Below are positions 21,677 through 32,123 of a DNA stretch of 64,000 nt, one piece after another; the stretch's first letter is position 1; each line of letters starts with the position of its first letter. The notes beneath the pieces are model-generated. The model saw nothing but the letters and a program-made list of their open reading frames with translations. It ran no database searches and was not told where the DNA came from. The DNA comes from Bacteroidota bacterium. Lineage in GTDB: Bacteria > Bacteroidota > Bacteroidia > AKYH767-A > 2013-40CM-41-45. The translations under genes and the position numbers were made by a program. The stretch covers positions 124,001 through 188,000 of the forward strand of contig JADJSV010000004.1 in assembly GCA_016711505.1 (NCBI GenBank). Direction: 5' to 3'.

Positions 21677-21736
21677 TAATGGGCTTCGTAGGTAACAATT
21701 TACAATTTTGTAAATGCTTTCCTAAGAAGCCCATTA
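21677..21736. repeat. Nested inverted repeat after ssrA
   Basis: An outer stem joins 21677-21692 to 21721-21736 with one or two mismatches, and an inner near-perfect hairpin sits at about 21698-21714. It starts 20 bases after ssrA and may protect or end that RNA. The outer arm contains the word GGCTTCGTAG, also present in the ClC/lpdA hairpin. Confidence 0.7.
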
Positions 21737-21777
21737 TTTATTAATTTTTCACTGTTTCAAAGAACTATAATGAAAAT

Positions 21778-22239
21778 ATGAAAATTTTAATAATGTCAAT
21801 TCTTACACTCAGTTTGTTGATATTCGGATGTGGCAATGTTGAAAACGAAAAATCGAATAAGCCGACAGTATCCAATTCTAAAGAGGAGCATAAGCACAAC
21901 GCAGAAATTCAAAGTATAGAACTTAACAATGGCGAAAAGTGGAAAGTTGATTCCAATATGATACCTTATATTCGAAACATGGAGAGGGATATTATTTCTT
22001 TTTCTAATGATGAGCACAAGGATTATAACTCATTAGCCGAAAAATTGCAATCCAATATCCATTTACTAACTTATAATTGTACGATGGAGGGCAAAGCACA
22101 CGATGAACTGCATAAGTGGCTATTACCTTTTATCGATTTAGTAACAGAACTTTCAAAATCAAAAAATGAAACCGAAGCTGCAAAGCAATTTGAAAACATT
22201 CAAAAGTCATTCAGAATATTTAATCAATACTTCCAATAA
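21778..22239 (+). CDS. Small lipoprotein of unknown function
   Basis: This 153-residue protein has a lipoprotein signal peptide with the lipobox L-I-F-G-C (Cys18). A charged, His-containing mature part follows (E-E-H-K-H-N), and the rest looks alpha-helical. It probably sits on a membrane facing the periplasm. Two small genes follow 13 and 11 bases apart and likely share its transcript. I do not recognise the family; the helical segment with spaced His and Cys (Y-N-C-T-M-E-G-K-A-H-D-E-L-H) could bind metal or haem, but that is a guess. Confidence 0.7.
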   Translation: MKILIMSILTLSLLIFGCGNVENEKSNKPTVSNSKEEHKHNAEIQSIELNNGEKWKVDSNMIPYIRNMERDIISFSNDEHKDYNSLAEKLQSNIHLLTYNCTMEGKAHDELHKWLLPFIDLVTELSKSKNETEAAKQFENIQKSFRIFNQYFQ

Positions 22240-22252
22240 ATACTGAAACAAT

Positions 22253-22642
22253 ATGAGCTATTTTAATTCAAAAAATATTACAGGAACAACTGTAACTGCT
22301 ATTCGCTCAAAAGTTGAAGATGCATTGAAAGCAGAAGGATTTGGGGTGCTTACTGAAATTGATATACAAGCAACCATGAAGAAAAAATTAGATAAAGATT
22401 ATTTACCCCATCTTATTTTGGGTGCGTGTAATCCGGTTTTTGCTGACAAAGTCCTTTCTGTTGATCAACATATCAGTTTGATGCTGCCTTGTAATGTAAC
22501 TATCCGCCAGGTAGAAAATAACGATGTTGAAGTAGCTATAATTAATCCTTTAGAAGCAATGAAGGTTATTGGCAATTCCATTATTGAGAATTATGCTAAC
22601 GAAGTTAATGAAAAATTAAATCGTGTTTTAGCAAACATCTAA
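22253..22642 (+). CDS. DUF302 family protein
   Basis: This 129-residue protein fits the DUF302 fold: an N-terminal strand, a helix K-V-E-D-A-L-K-A-E-G-F-G-V-L-T-E-I-D, then L-G-A-C-N-P and L-P-C-N-V-T-I-R-Q. The function of DUF302 is unknown; members often sit near redox or metal genes. There is no signal peptide. It lies between a lipoprotein and a cupin gene on the same strand. Confidence 0.85.
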   Translation: MSYFNSKNITGTTVTAIRSKVEDALKAEGFGVLTEIDIQATMKKKLDKDYLPHLILGACNPVFADKVLSVDQHISLMLPCNVTIRQVENNDVEVAIINPLEAMKVIGNSIIENYANEVNEKLNRVLANI

Positions 22643-22653
22643 TCAATATTCCA

Positions 22654-22941
22654 ATGAACATAAAAGAATTACATACCCAAGAAAAACCGGTTTCAGCAAC
22701 TTCTCTTTTTAAAAGTGAACTTGGCAATGCAACTGCCATAAAAATTCTGAAAGGCGAAATATTAAAAGAACACATCACCAAAACTCCTGCACTTTTACTT
22801 TGTTTGGAAGGTGAAGTGATTTTTGAAAATGAAAATGGTAAAAAAGAAACACTAATTTCCGGTGATTATGTAAACATTGAACCAATGGTAAAGCACTGGG
22901 TCGAAGGAACGAGTGAGAGCCAATTGATATTAATTAAGTAG
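22654..22941 (+). CDS. Small cupin-domain protein
   Basis: This single-domain cupin of 95 residues has the second cupin motif region G-D-Y-V-N-I-E-P-M-V-K-H-W-V. The first motif is weak: the usual H-x-H pair is not obvious, so metal binding is doubtful. It is the last gene of the three-gene cluster. The substrate cannot be inferred. Confidence 0.8.
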   Translation: MNIKELHTQEKPVSATSLFKSELGNATAIKILKGEILKEHITKTPALLLCLEGEVIFENENGKKETLISGDYVNIEPMVKHWVEGTSESQLILIK

Positions 22942-23054
22942 AAAACCGCATTTCCTGATGCCGATAATTATTAATTAAGAATAGATAATGAATAATAGAC
23001 GCCGTAGCATGCATTTGCAAATTTGCATGAAGTAAACTACATAGACAATATTGG

Positions 23055-26000
23055 TTATTCGTTAACAACAACGATCTTCCCCATCATTCCTACCTCATTC
23101 CTCAGATAATACATGCCCGATTGTAGTTGCGATACATCGATGTGATTAACTGTTTGTTCATCGATTACAACTTTTCCCGTAATGTCTAAGAGTGTCACCT
23201 TGTAATAATCCGGAAGGAAGACTGTTCCTTCGGTGGCAGGATTTGGAAAAACTTGCAGTTCTTCAAGTAGAGTAGAAAGATCTCTTGTGAATAATGCTGT
23301 GTACTTTTGATCTGAATCCAGATTGAATGTAATTGTCGTTTCGTTCAATTCAATTTCCTTCCAGCGCACAAAACGATAGCCGGGTTTTGCAATAGCCGTT
23401 AATGAAACATTTACACCTTCAAAATATTTTCCTTTCCAAGGATAAATTGTTGAGCTAACTCCGGGAAGATCCTGTGAAACAAAAAGTGTATTGACCTGGA
23501 TATTTCCATGCGCCAGATCATCGACATCAACAGTAAGTTCGTGCAAGGCACCTAAACCAAACTGATTGGCCAGATGAATTCGCTGGAAATTATTTCTGTC
23601 TCTTGCAAAAATTCTCAGCTCTTCGATGTTATCATACCATTTCACCATGTTGTTAGGTGATTCCCATCTTCCAATATGATTTGGCATCTCCGGTTCAATT
23701 ACTGCTGCTATTTCGTCGATCCGGTCTAATACTCTTTGCGTTTCAAATGAACTGTTCAGTAAGTCGAGGTGACGAAGAATAAATTGTTTTTTAAATCCTG
23801 GGTTCGTTAGCAAACGTCTGAAAATTGAATCCTGCATATTTACGATCTGGAAATCCAGATTGTCAAAATCCGGTTCGTAGAATCCACCGTCAAAATCATT
23901 GGCTATAAATCTCCAGCGACCATCAAGACCTTCTCGCATCCCCTGAATCGGTTGCCCATTTCTCAATTTCCAATAGATCTGGTTGTGATCTGTATTTTTT
24001 TTATTCGAATATACTGTCGCTGACCAGAAATCTAAAAAATTTGGAATGTCGAGTTGCTGTTCAACCAGATCATAATTTTCTTTCACTGACATATCATACT
24101 GTCGGATGAAATCCCGTAGTTGAAGAAATTTCTGTTCATCACCGGGCTGTCCAGAAACTAATTTATAAGGCCCTTCCAGATTATTTTCCATCAGGATCAC
24201 ACTGTCTCTGTGGACGTCGTAATTTTTTTGCAGTCCCCAGGCATCATTCAATTCGCGGATGTTATGTATTCCCCAATATTCGCCATTTAAAAAAGTGACA
24301 ACAGGAGTGTAAGCCTGATATTTCAGATGTAAATGATCGAATAACGATTGTATCATTGCATCACGGCACATTGAGTTTCCGGGAATAGCCCACTCGTTTC
24401 CATTGTTTCTTAAAATGATCCGCTTGAATTCATTCAGAGATTGTTGTGTGCCCGGTTTTTTTAAACCTTTAAAGAATCCATACTCGAAATTATTTTCAGT
24501 ATCGTATTCACTCCGTGCAAAAACTGTCAGAGCTTTCTGACCATAATTTCTGATCCATTCACCTCTGGTTCTGATACCAACTTCCTGCGATAAAATTTGC
24601 TGACCATTTTGTTTAAAGTACTCAAAGCTGGCAGGACGTTCCGATTTAGCACCCGACACTTCATAGTTACCGGTGAAAGATGCTCCTGTAAAAGTTGCAC
24701 CGGGAATATAAATTCCGGTGTAGTAATTGAAAAGATTTTCCGGATCGGTTACTAACGAAATCACAGGTAAAGTAAATTTGGTTTCAATTTCAGGATCAAT
24801 AAAAAATGTTGATGTAACAATTTTTCCCAGACCTTCTCCGGTGTGTAAATCCGCGATCGTAATACTCCTGCTTTCATCAATGTCGCATTTGGTCTGCGCC
24901 AGAAACTAAGTGTTGGCCCACCTATAACATCCGGTGATGAGCGTATGAATGAATATGGTTGTGTCGGAAAATCAGACGCAGTAATATCTTGCACAGCCTG
25001 CAGACCAACTACGGAATCAACATCAAAATGGATAGGAGAAGAGTAGATTGTTGATCTGTCTGTAGGATCTGAGCCATCGAGTGTGTAATAAACAATACTT
25101 CCTGAAGGAGCAGTAATGCTCACATCTATCGGATTATCATAAAATCCGGATTGATAGGAGATCTCCGGAAGTTCTGTAGAATCACCTACAGGTAAAATTG
25201 AAAAGGGAAGAATATTTGCCGATGTCTTCGTACTGTTATTGTGATCAGTGATTCTGATAAATGCTTTTGTTGAATAGATATTCGGAATTGACCATTGCCA
25301 TGCTTCATCTGATGCAGTAATATTATCCGCAAGTTGAGTCCATGTTGTTCCACCATCATTTGAAAAATCTATATCAATATTCTGGATCAAATTTCCTGCT
25401 GACCAATAGATAAATATTATTGAATCACCTTTGTAAGTCATGTTCGCTTGTGGATGTCCTAGTCTCAGCTCATTCTGCGGAACAGGAATTCCTCCAACCG
25501 GAAATATTGCGCCAAGGTCTTCACCGTTCATTCCTTGAGATCTTAATGGCGAAAGCGGACTTAGTTCAAAATCGTCTGTAGTAATGTCTATAAAAATAGG
25601 ATCGTGGGTCATGTTATGATCAACTGAATCTGTTACACCATCCTGCAAATTAGAATAACTGAGTTGTAATGTTGCATCAGTTGTAAGTGAAACGGATGAA
25701 ATTTGATTTCCCCAGAAAATATTATTGTAACCTACTGCATGCCCTGCACCTAAACCGGCATTCTTCTCATAGATCTCAATTCCATATCCGCAGTTAAAAA
25801 AAGTATTGTTGTAAATTGTAGCAATTGAATTATCCTTGACAGCTATTCCGGTACCTGTACGATAGATCAGTGAACCCATTACAACAACATCCAGCGCGCC
25901 TTCACCAATTGAAATTCCATTGTCACTGAAATTATAGATGAGACAATTTTCAACACGAGCAATCGATCCCGGTGGTTTAAAATCTACTTTGCCAAAATCA

Positions 26001-26653
26001 ATTCCGTCGATATTAAATCCGCGGCCATTCCTGACTGTTGTATTCCTGATCACAGTTCCGGCAGGCACATTGTCAAAATCAATACCATCTGCAGTAGGGA
26101 ATTCGAAAAGGCAATTTTCCACCACAGCAATTGAACGTACAATATTGATCTCATAGTATTCACTGACCTGAACGCTGTTGACATATATGGAATCAGCATC
26201 AATAACAAATAAGATCGGATTATCACCTTGATTGTAATTATGCAAAACACAATTCTGAATAATTCCAGTTCCGCCATTTGAAACTTTTATCTGTCCACCT
26301 TCAACATCAACATAATTCATTTCAATAAATGAACTTGAATCTTTCGAATGAAAATTATTGAAGTAAGTTCCCGGAACTAAAGGTGAAATTGAAATAGGCT
26401 GTCCGATTGTTCCTGCCATATTGATTCTGGCAAGAGACTCAGTAGTAACTGAAATTCCGCGTCCCATACTCACTGTAGTACCGGCAGCGATAGTTAAGGT
26501 ATTTCCGGATTGAACAATTACATTTTCAGTCATAGAAATTGTACCCGACCAGGTAGTATCCTGCGTTACAAATAATGTTGGTGTTACGGCTAAAGATGTT
26601 TTGCAAAAGCTTAGAAATAATGCAAAAATGCCTGCACTAAAGAAATTTCTCAT
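23055..26653 (-). CDS. CotH-kinase family secreted protein with beta-helix and T9SS tail (single-base frameshift)
   Basis: Read as one gene this gives 1,199 residues. In order: a signal peptide beginning M-R-N-F-F-S-A-G; a parallel beta-helix-like region (about 30-370) with repeated N-N/N-C turns; a fibronectin-like stretch; a chitobiase C-terminal-type domain (Y-Y-T-L-D-G-S-D-P-T); a CotH kinase domain starting P-V-I-S-L-V-T-D with D-F-D-G-G-F-Y; a bacterial-repeat-like segment (G-Y-R-F-V-R-W); and a T9SS sorting domain (V-F-P-N-P). CotH proteins are atypical kinases that can phosphorylate secreted proteins. The frame breaks near 24861-24863. One extra base joins the A-G-V half to an I-T-I-A-D-L-H-T-G-E continuation that the family expects. 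I chose the ATG at 26653 because a signal peptide follows directly. Confidence 0.82.
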
Positions 26654-27037
26654 GGGTAGACTTGTCATATGGGGAGGACAATTTAAACCCATTTTCCATA
26701 CGAGTCAAGTTTAAGTGGTGATTACGGGGACGTTAAGAATGTGTTAGTTATGAATACCGAATAAGGCTTTTGTTTTCATCGGTTTTGGCCCATATTTCCC
26801 GAATCCGGAATTTCTTCGGACTTATTACTTATTATGAACTATCAGAACTTCTGAGTTCTATCTATGGTCACTTTAAAGAAATTTTAAAAAGAATTGGGCA
26901 GGCTCATTAAAATCAAAACAGCGATAAATCACCACCGGCAATCCATCGCTGTTCATTTATTTACTGATAAAAAATATTCTATTCCAAAGCCGGAAAGAAA
27001 ACACCTTTCCCAGGAAGTGGTTATTAGTTATTCGTTA
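26654..27037. other. Intergenic region between two secreted-protein genes
   Basis: This 384-base gap lies upstream of the CotH gene and downstream of the metalloprotease, both on the minus strand. It should hold the CotH promoter, but I see only a weak candidate (a TTGACT-like word with TAAATTG 20-odd bases on). No hairpin with a T-tract and no convincing gene is visible. Confidence 0.4.
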
Positions 27038-30000
27038 TTAGTTCTTAACAACCTTCCAGGTCTTCCCCCAATTTTCCCCTTTAATATTTACAAGATAAAT
27101 CCCGGCAGCCAGATCCGAAATCCGAATTTGCTTTGTCAGAATTCCTGATTTAGTAAAGACTTCCTGTATCAGAACTTGTCCAAGTGCATCTGTCAAATGA
27201 ATCGAGATCTTTTCCGTCCCCGTAAACTCAAATGCAATATTCAGCATTTCATTCGACACAGGATTCGGATAGATGCGGATCTGATTGGTATTGGAAAGAT
27301 CATTCGTTCCTACCATGAAATGATAGTAAGTTACAGAATCAATACAACCTGAAAGTTGATCGGTAATGATCACAGTATAAAATCCGGTATGATCAGGAGT
27401 TACTGTGTTGGTCGTTCCTCCAAAGGCTGTACCGTTGTATTTCCATTCATAAAGGTATTGCAGACCTGTAGGCGTTGCAGTAAGATCGGGTTGAGAATAG
27501 GTTATTGTCGGATTAAGGTCTGTCAGATTTACATCCACTGATGTTTCATTCGAACAACCCAGAGAATCTGTAATTGTAACACTATAAATTCCGGAAGTAT
27601 CAACTGTAATACATGATTGATCTGTACTGTCGCTCCACAAATATGTTGCATAACCTGAAGTCGCACATAAGATTCCAATCGCACCTTCACATAACTCAGT
27701 TTGTCCTGCAATCAGAACAGGAGGTAAGCTATTAAATACAACCGTGTGTGTATCATTTCCGACACTCCCTACTGCATTGTGAATCGTTATTGTGTAATTT
27801 CCACCTGACTTTACAGTTATGCATTCTGTCGTCTCCCCTGAGCTCCATGCATAATCAGTATAACCGGCAGGTACACAAAGTTCCAGTGGTTCACCTGAAC
27901 ATGGTGTATGCGTTCCTGAAATTACAGTAGTAATACTTGAAGAGAAAGTAACCGGAAGTGAACTGCTGGCAGTACATCCGTTTGCATCTGTGATCGTCAC
28001 CGTATAATTTCCTGTTGAATTCACATTGATACATCTTGTTGTATTACCATTCGACCATGCATATAATGCACTTCCAGTTGGCGCACACAATTGTCCAACC
28101 GCACCTGTACAAAGTGAATTCGGTCCTGAAATTGTTGCATTCAACTGTGAAAAAATTGTCAGTCCTTTCGATCCTGTTGCTGTACAGCCATTGGCATTGG
28201 TTACAACAACATTGTAAATTCCACTTGTGTTTGTATTGATACAACGTGTAGAATCTCCTGTCGACCAACTGTACTGATAGTTGACTCCATTTGGCGCACA
28301 TAATTGTGGATTGCTATTGAAGCATGCAGTTGTTGGTCCTGTGATCGCTCCTGAAAAATTCGGATATGCTGTAAATGTTCTCGACGCACTGCCTGTACAA
28401 CCATCAACATCTGTTACTGTTACTGTATAGGTTCCTGATGTAGTAGGAGAGATGCATTGTGTCGTTGCACCAGTCGACCATAGTGTTGTTCCGACTGCAG
28501 AAGCACAGATCTGAACACTTTGTCCCGGACAAACTCCTGCCGGACCGGTAATAGAAAGATTAAGACTTGATCCGATCGTTAATGTATGTGATGCTGATGA
28601 TGTACATCCGTTTGCATCAGTAGCTGTAACCGTATATGTACCGCCGGTTGAAACATTGATACATTGTGTCGTTGCTCCATTTGACCATGAGTAAGATGCT
28701 GATCCAACCGGAGCACAAAGCTGAACTGTACTTCCGAAACATGCATTCGTTGGTCCTGTAATAGTTGGTGTCGGTACATCATAATTTGCAAGTGCATGTG
28801 AAGCACTGCTCGTACAACCATTGACTCCTGTGATCGTTACTGAATAAATTCCACTGTCAACTACATTTATGCATGATGCTAATCCGCCATTCGACCATAG
28901 ATATGTTCCGCCGGATGTAACAGCACATAATTGTGTTGTTGTTCCCGGACAAGCTATCGATGCGCCGGTAATTGAAACAGTAGGATTTGGTAAAATTGAA
29001 ATAGCCTGCGATGAAGAAGCAGTACATCCGTTTGCATCAGTACCTGTTACAATGTAAGTTCCGGAGTTGAGTGGTGCAATGCATTGTGTTGTCTCTGAAC
29101 TTGACCAGGCATAGGTTGAAAAACCACCTGCTGCACATAACTGTGGAAATGAATTTGCACAACCTGAAGAAGGACCTGTGATTGACATAGAAGGCGCAGT
29201 ATTCACTGTTACACTTTTCGAATTTGTTGCAGTACATCCACCGGCATCAGAAACTGTAACAGAATAAGTTCCTGTTGAAGTCGGAGTGATGCATTGTGTT
29301 GTTGCACCATTTGACCAGAGGTATGATGTGAATCCGGCATCAGCACAAATTTGTGTGCCGCTTCCTGAACATATATTTGCCGGACCGGTAATCGCTACTG
29401 AAATACTGCTTCCAAAAGTTACTGTATGTGAGTCTGAAGAAGTACAACCATGTGTATCGGTTATCGTCACAGAGAATGTACCGGTGTTCGTCAGATTGAT
29501 GCATGATGTCGTTGCAGCATTAGACCATGCATAAGTAAAGGCTCCGGCATTCGCACAGATCTGAACTGTATTTCCCGTACATCCGGCTGTTGGTCCGGTA
29601 ATTAAAGCTGTTGGATTTGTATAAACTGCTGTCGCTTTCGAGGCAGTAGCAGTACATCCATTTGCATTTGTTACAGTAACAGTATATGTTCCACTCGTCG
29701 AAGGATTGATACATTGTGTTGTCTGTCCACTTGACCAGCTATAAGAACTTCCTGCACTTGAACAAAGCTGACCTAGCGATGATGTACATGATGAATCATC
29801 ACCGGTTACAGTTGGAGTGAAGTTTGGAAATACAGTTATTGATTTCGATGCACTCGATGTACAACTATTAGCTGCTGTAACTGTCACAGTATAACTTCCT
29901 GTTGTTGTTGGATTGATACATTGTGTAGTTGCGCCGTTTGACCATGCATATGAAGAGAATGTTGTATTACTACATAACTGCGGAGTTGTATTTAAACAAG

Positions 30001-31975
30001 CACTTGTTGGTCCGGTGACAGAAACTGTCGGACTTGTATTTACAGTGATCGTATGTGAATCGGATGCAGTACATCCATTTGCATCGGTAATAGTAACAGT
30101 GTATGTTCCTGTAGTTGATGGATTGATACATTGAGTTGTTGCACCTGTCGACCACAGATAAGATGTTGAAGAAGGAGCACAAATTTGAGGATTGCTCGCA
30201 CTGCAAGCGGTTGTTGGACCGGTGATTGTTGCTGTAAGAGTACACGGATCCAATGCGCAGATTGTAAATGCACCACTTGCATCATTTCCAACTTCCCAAA
30301 GTCTGATCCATACAGTTGCACCCGGAGTTAATCCTGAATTTATCTGTGCATACGGCATTGTACTTGTCGTAAGATTTCCGCCTGTATAACAATTGAAGAG
30401 TGTAAGCGAAGAACAGGTTCCTGTATAAACGGCCATACCCATATCAGTCAAATCATCGGCAAACGTATTGATGTGCAATTTTCCTGAAGCGGGAACTGTT
30501 GTTGTGAACCAGATATCACCATCCGGTGTTCCATCACAACCTGCAGTTGGTACGGCAGAATTTGTTGCACCTGTATTGTTACCGGTAACCTGTACACAAG
30601 TTGTTCCGGCTGTCAATATAGTAGCATCACATGGTTCATCATTTGCAATTCCCGGTGCACTGCATGGAGAAAGACAAGATGCAGTATTGATTCTGCTTAG
30701 GATCAGTGCCAATGGTTGAGCACCAAAACCAAGTGCCAGGTTGATTCCATTTCCACCTGAAAGATGACAGTAACTCATGATCGTTCCCTTAGCAGGAATT
30801 GGACCTTGAGCACAACCTCCCGGATCAGATGCATAACCTGATGCCGGACCACAACCGTCGATAGCAGTGTTGTTTCCATTCCAGACACAATCGTGTGTAT
30901 GTTCAGAGGCCATGTTGTGCCCTTGCTCATGAGAGATAACTTCTACTGACCAGCTATAAGTTGGAACAGTATTGTAAGTCGGATCTATTCCGCTATAACC
31001 CATCCTGTAATTCGTAGAACCGTCACATAACACATCAAGCCAGGCTACACCACCACCGCCATCATAACCGATTAGGTGTGCAAGATCTCCGGTAAATGAT
31101 GTCCGGTTCGATCCAAATTGCGTCAGATATGTTCCTGATGATGGTCCGGTATATGGATCAGAAGTTGTCCATACAAATAACGATTGTAAATTTATAGTGA
31201 TGCCATCATTTGTATATAATGCATTGACCTGATTAAACAGGCCATTGATGTATGAATTCACTGCAGGCGTTGAACCTTTGTCAACATAAATATCCTGGTC
31301 TGTTTCCCAATACAGGTTTAAACAATTTACTGAATTTGCAGACGATGTCCCGACACCGGTTCTTTGATTACTTTTTGCTGTCTTGAAATCATCACTTGTA
31401 CTACATACAAAAGGGTTAACTTTTGTCAGATCTTTATCATTATAAATAATATGAATGTTTTGCTGATCGTTCTTTAATTTGCCTATGTTGAAATTCCCTC
31501 TCTCATCACAGATCAATCCCATTACTTCGTTTTCATAAATTGAAATTGCAACAAAAGAATTATTTTTACCTTCAACTATCCCTTGATAATTCATTTTCTC
31601 CAAAAGTGGAACTATTGAATTATCACTTGTTGTGATTTTAAAATCAGATGAATAAATATTTTTGGAAGAAACAAGTACAATGATATATCCTCCTGAATTA
31701 GGGTCAGGAAAAGTCAGTCGAAGATTCTCTTGTTTGCCTTTGATAATTTTTTTCAATTCTTCTGAATTCGGTTGGAGTAATTGATAAGCCAATACCGATT
31801 GACTAACTTCCCGGGAATTTGCAGGTAGTTCAGAAAAGATTTTCCTGTCAGGCCATACATAGGAATTTCTTTCGGAAATCCGGTTGATCAGGTTGGCAAT
31901 TTCTCCTGCCTTGGACAAGTTAGAAGAGGTTAGAAGAAATAGAAAAAAGAGTGATTTTAAGTAAGTTTTAATCAT
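27038..31975 (-). CDS. Secreted M12B-like zinc metalloprotease with 13 cysteine-rich repeats and T9SS tail
   Basis: This 1,645-residue protein starts at the ATG at 31975, giving the signal peptide M-I-K-T-Y-L-K-S-L-F-F-L-F-L-L. An upstream in-frame ATG would add 41 untypical residues. A propeptide-like region precedes the reprolysin-type zinc site H-E-Q-G-H-N-M-A-S-E-H (His349, His353, His359). After a P-pre-peptidase-like segment come 13 repeats of about 72 residues, each with I-T-G-P, L-C/I-C, Y-x-W-S, T-Q-C-I and G-C-T. The last 80 residues form a T9SS sorting domain (I-Y-P-N-P-V-S). It is likely an extracellular or surface protease whose repeats act as a stalk. Each repeat has four cysteines that could form disulfides. 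Confidence 0.88.
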   Translation of the reverse strand: MIKTYLKSLFFLFLLTSSNLSKAGEIANLINRISERNSYVWPDRKIFSELPANSREVSQSVLAYQLLQPNSEELKKIIKGKQENLRLTFPDPNSGGYIIVLVSSKNIYSSDFKITTSDNSIVPLLEKMNYQGIVEGKNNSFVAISIYENEVMGLICDERGNFNIGKLKNDQQNIHIIYNDKDLTKVNPFVCSTSDDFKTAKSNQRTGVGTSSANSVNCLNLYWETDQDIYVDKGSTPAVNSYINGLFNQVNALYTNDGITINLQSLFVWTTSDPYTGPSSGTYLTQFGSNRTSFTGDLAHLIGYDGGGGVAWLDVLCDGSTNYRMGYSGIDPTYNTVPTYSWSVEVISHEQGHNMASEHTHDCVWNGNNTAIDGCGPASGYASDPGGCAQGPIPAKGTIMSYCHLSGGNGINLALGFGAQPLALILSRINTASCLSPCSAPGIANDEPCDATILTAGTTCVQVTGNNTGATNSAVPTAGCDGTPDGDIWFTTTVPASGKLHINTFADDLTDMGMAVYTGTCSSLTLFNCYTGGNLTTSTMPYAQINSGLTPGATVWIRLWEVGNDASGAFTICALDPCTLTATITGPTTACSASNPQICAPSSTSYLWSTGATTQCINPSTTGTYTVTITDANGCTASDSHTITVNTSPTVSVTGPTSACLNTTPQLCSNTTFSSYAWSNGATTQCINPTTTGSYTVTVTAANSCTSSASKSITVFPNFTPTVTGDDSSCTSSLGQLCSSAGSSYSWSSGQTTQCINPSTSGTYTVTVTNANGCTATASKATAVYTNPTALITGPTAGCTGNTVQICANAGAFTYAWSNAATTSCINLTNTGTFSVTITDTHGCTSSDSHTVTFGSSISVAITGPANICSGSGTQICADAGFTSYLWSNGATTQCITPTSTGTYSVTVSDAGGCTATNSKSVTVNTAPSMSITGPSSGCANSFPQLCAAGGFSTYAWSSSETTQCIAPLNSGTYIVTGTDANGCTASSSQAISILPNPTVSITGASIACPGTTTQLCAVTSGGTYLWSNGGLASCINVVDSGIYSVTITGVNGCTSSASHALANYDVPTPTITGPTNACFGSTVQLCAPVGSASYSWSNGATTQCINVSTGGTYTVTATDANGCTSSASHTLTIGSSLNLSITGPAGVCPGQSVQICASAVGTTLWSTGATTQCISPTTSGTYTVTVTDVDGCTGSASRTFTAYPNFSGAITGPTTACFNSNPQLCAPNGVNYQYSWSTGDSTRCINTNTSGIYNVVVTNANGCTATGSKGLTIFSQLNATISGPNSLCTGAVGQLCAPTGSALYAWSNGNTTRCINVNSTGNYTVTITDANGCTASSSLPVTFSSSITTVISGTHTPCSGEPLELCVPAGYTDYAWSSGETTECITVKSGGNYTITIHNAVGSVGNDTHTVVFNSLPPVLIAGQTELCEGAIGILCATSGYATYLWSDSTDQSCITVDTSGIYSVTITDSLGCSNETSVDVNLTDLNPTITYSQPDLTATPTGLQYLYEWKYNGTAFGGTTNTVTPDHTGFYTVIITDQLSGCIDSVTYYHFMVGTNDLSNTNQIRIYPNPVSNEMLNIAFEFTGTEKISIHLTDALGQVLIQEVFTKSGILTKQIRISDLAAGIYLVNIKGENWGKTWKVVKN
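27520..30240 (-). repeat. 13-copy tandem domain repeat in the metalloprotease
   Basis: Thirteen units of about 210-220 bp encode Ig/PKD-like domains with an I-T-G-P start, four cysteines and a Y-x-W-S core. They differ from the 77-residue repeats of the protein at the left end of the window, which have two cysteines per unit. The repetition explains the many short open frames seen on the opposite strand here. Confidence 0.85.
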
Positions 31976-32025
31976 TTGTTTATTAAGGGTTAAACTACGT
32001 GGGAGAGTAGTGATGGGATTCGCGG

Positions 32026-32033
32026 TAAAGTTA
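32026..32033 (-). promoter_or_regulatory. Possible -7 box of the metalloprotease gene
   Basis: On the minus strand this reads TAACTTTA, a seven-of-eight match to TAnnTTTG, about 50 bases upstream of the ATG at 31975. A TTTTCG word lies about 18 bases further upstream in place of a TTTG box. The candidate is weak. Confidence 0.35.
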
Positions 32034-32053
32034 AAATTGTTATGCGATATACG

Positions 32054-32084
32054 AAAATAAAAAAGGCCTCTCCGAAGAAAGGCC
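32054..32084 (-). terminator. Rho-independent terminator of yqgE
   Basis: On the minus strand an 8-bp stem (32077-32084 with 32065-32072) closes a TTCG tetraloop and is followed by TTTTTT-A-TTTT. It starts 40 bases after the yqgE stop. This is a textbook terminator. Confidence 0.9.
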
Positions 32085-32123
32085 CTTGTCATAAACAAAC
32101 GTTAATTATATCTTTTTTAGTCT

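Noticed and set aside
21660..23054. Genomic island inserted at ssrA
   Set aside because: No integrase, no direct repeat of the ssrA 3' end, and base composition like the surroundings.
26894..27148. 84-codon plus-strand frame in the gap before the metalloprotease
   Set aside because: It runs into the reverse complement of the metalloprotease C-terminus and has no protein-like features.
27520..30240. Many open frames on the plus strand across the metalloprotease repeats
   Set aside because: They are opposite-strand shadows of a repeated coding sequence, recur at the repeat spacing, and have no family features.
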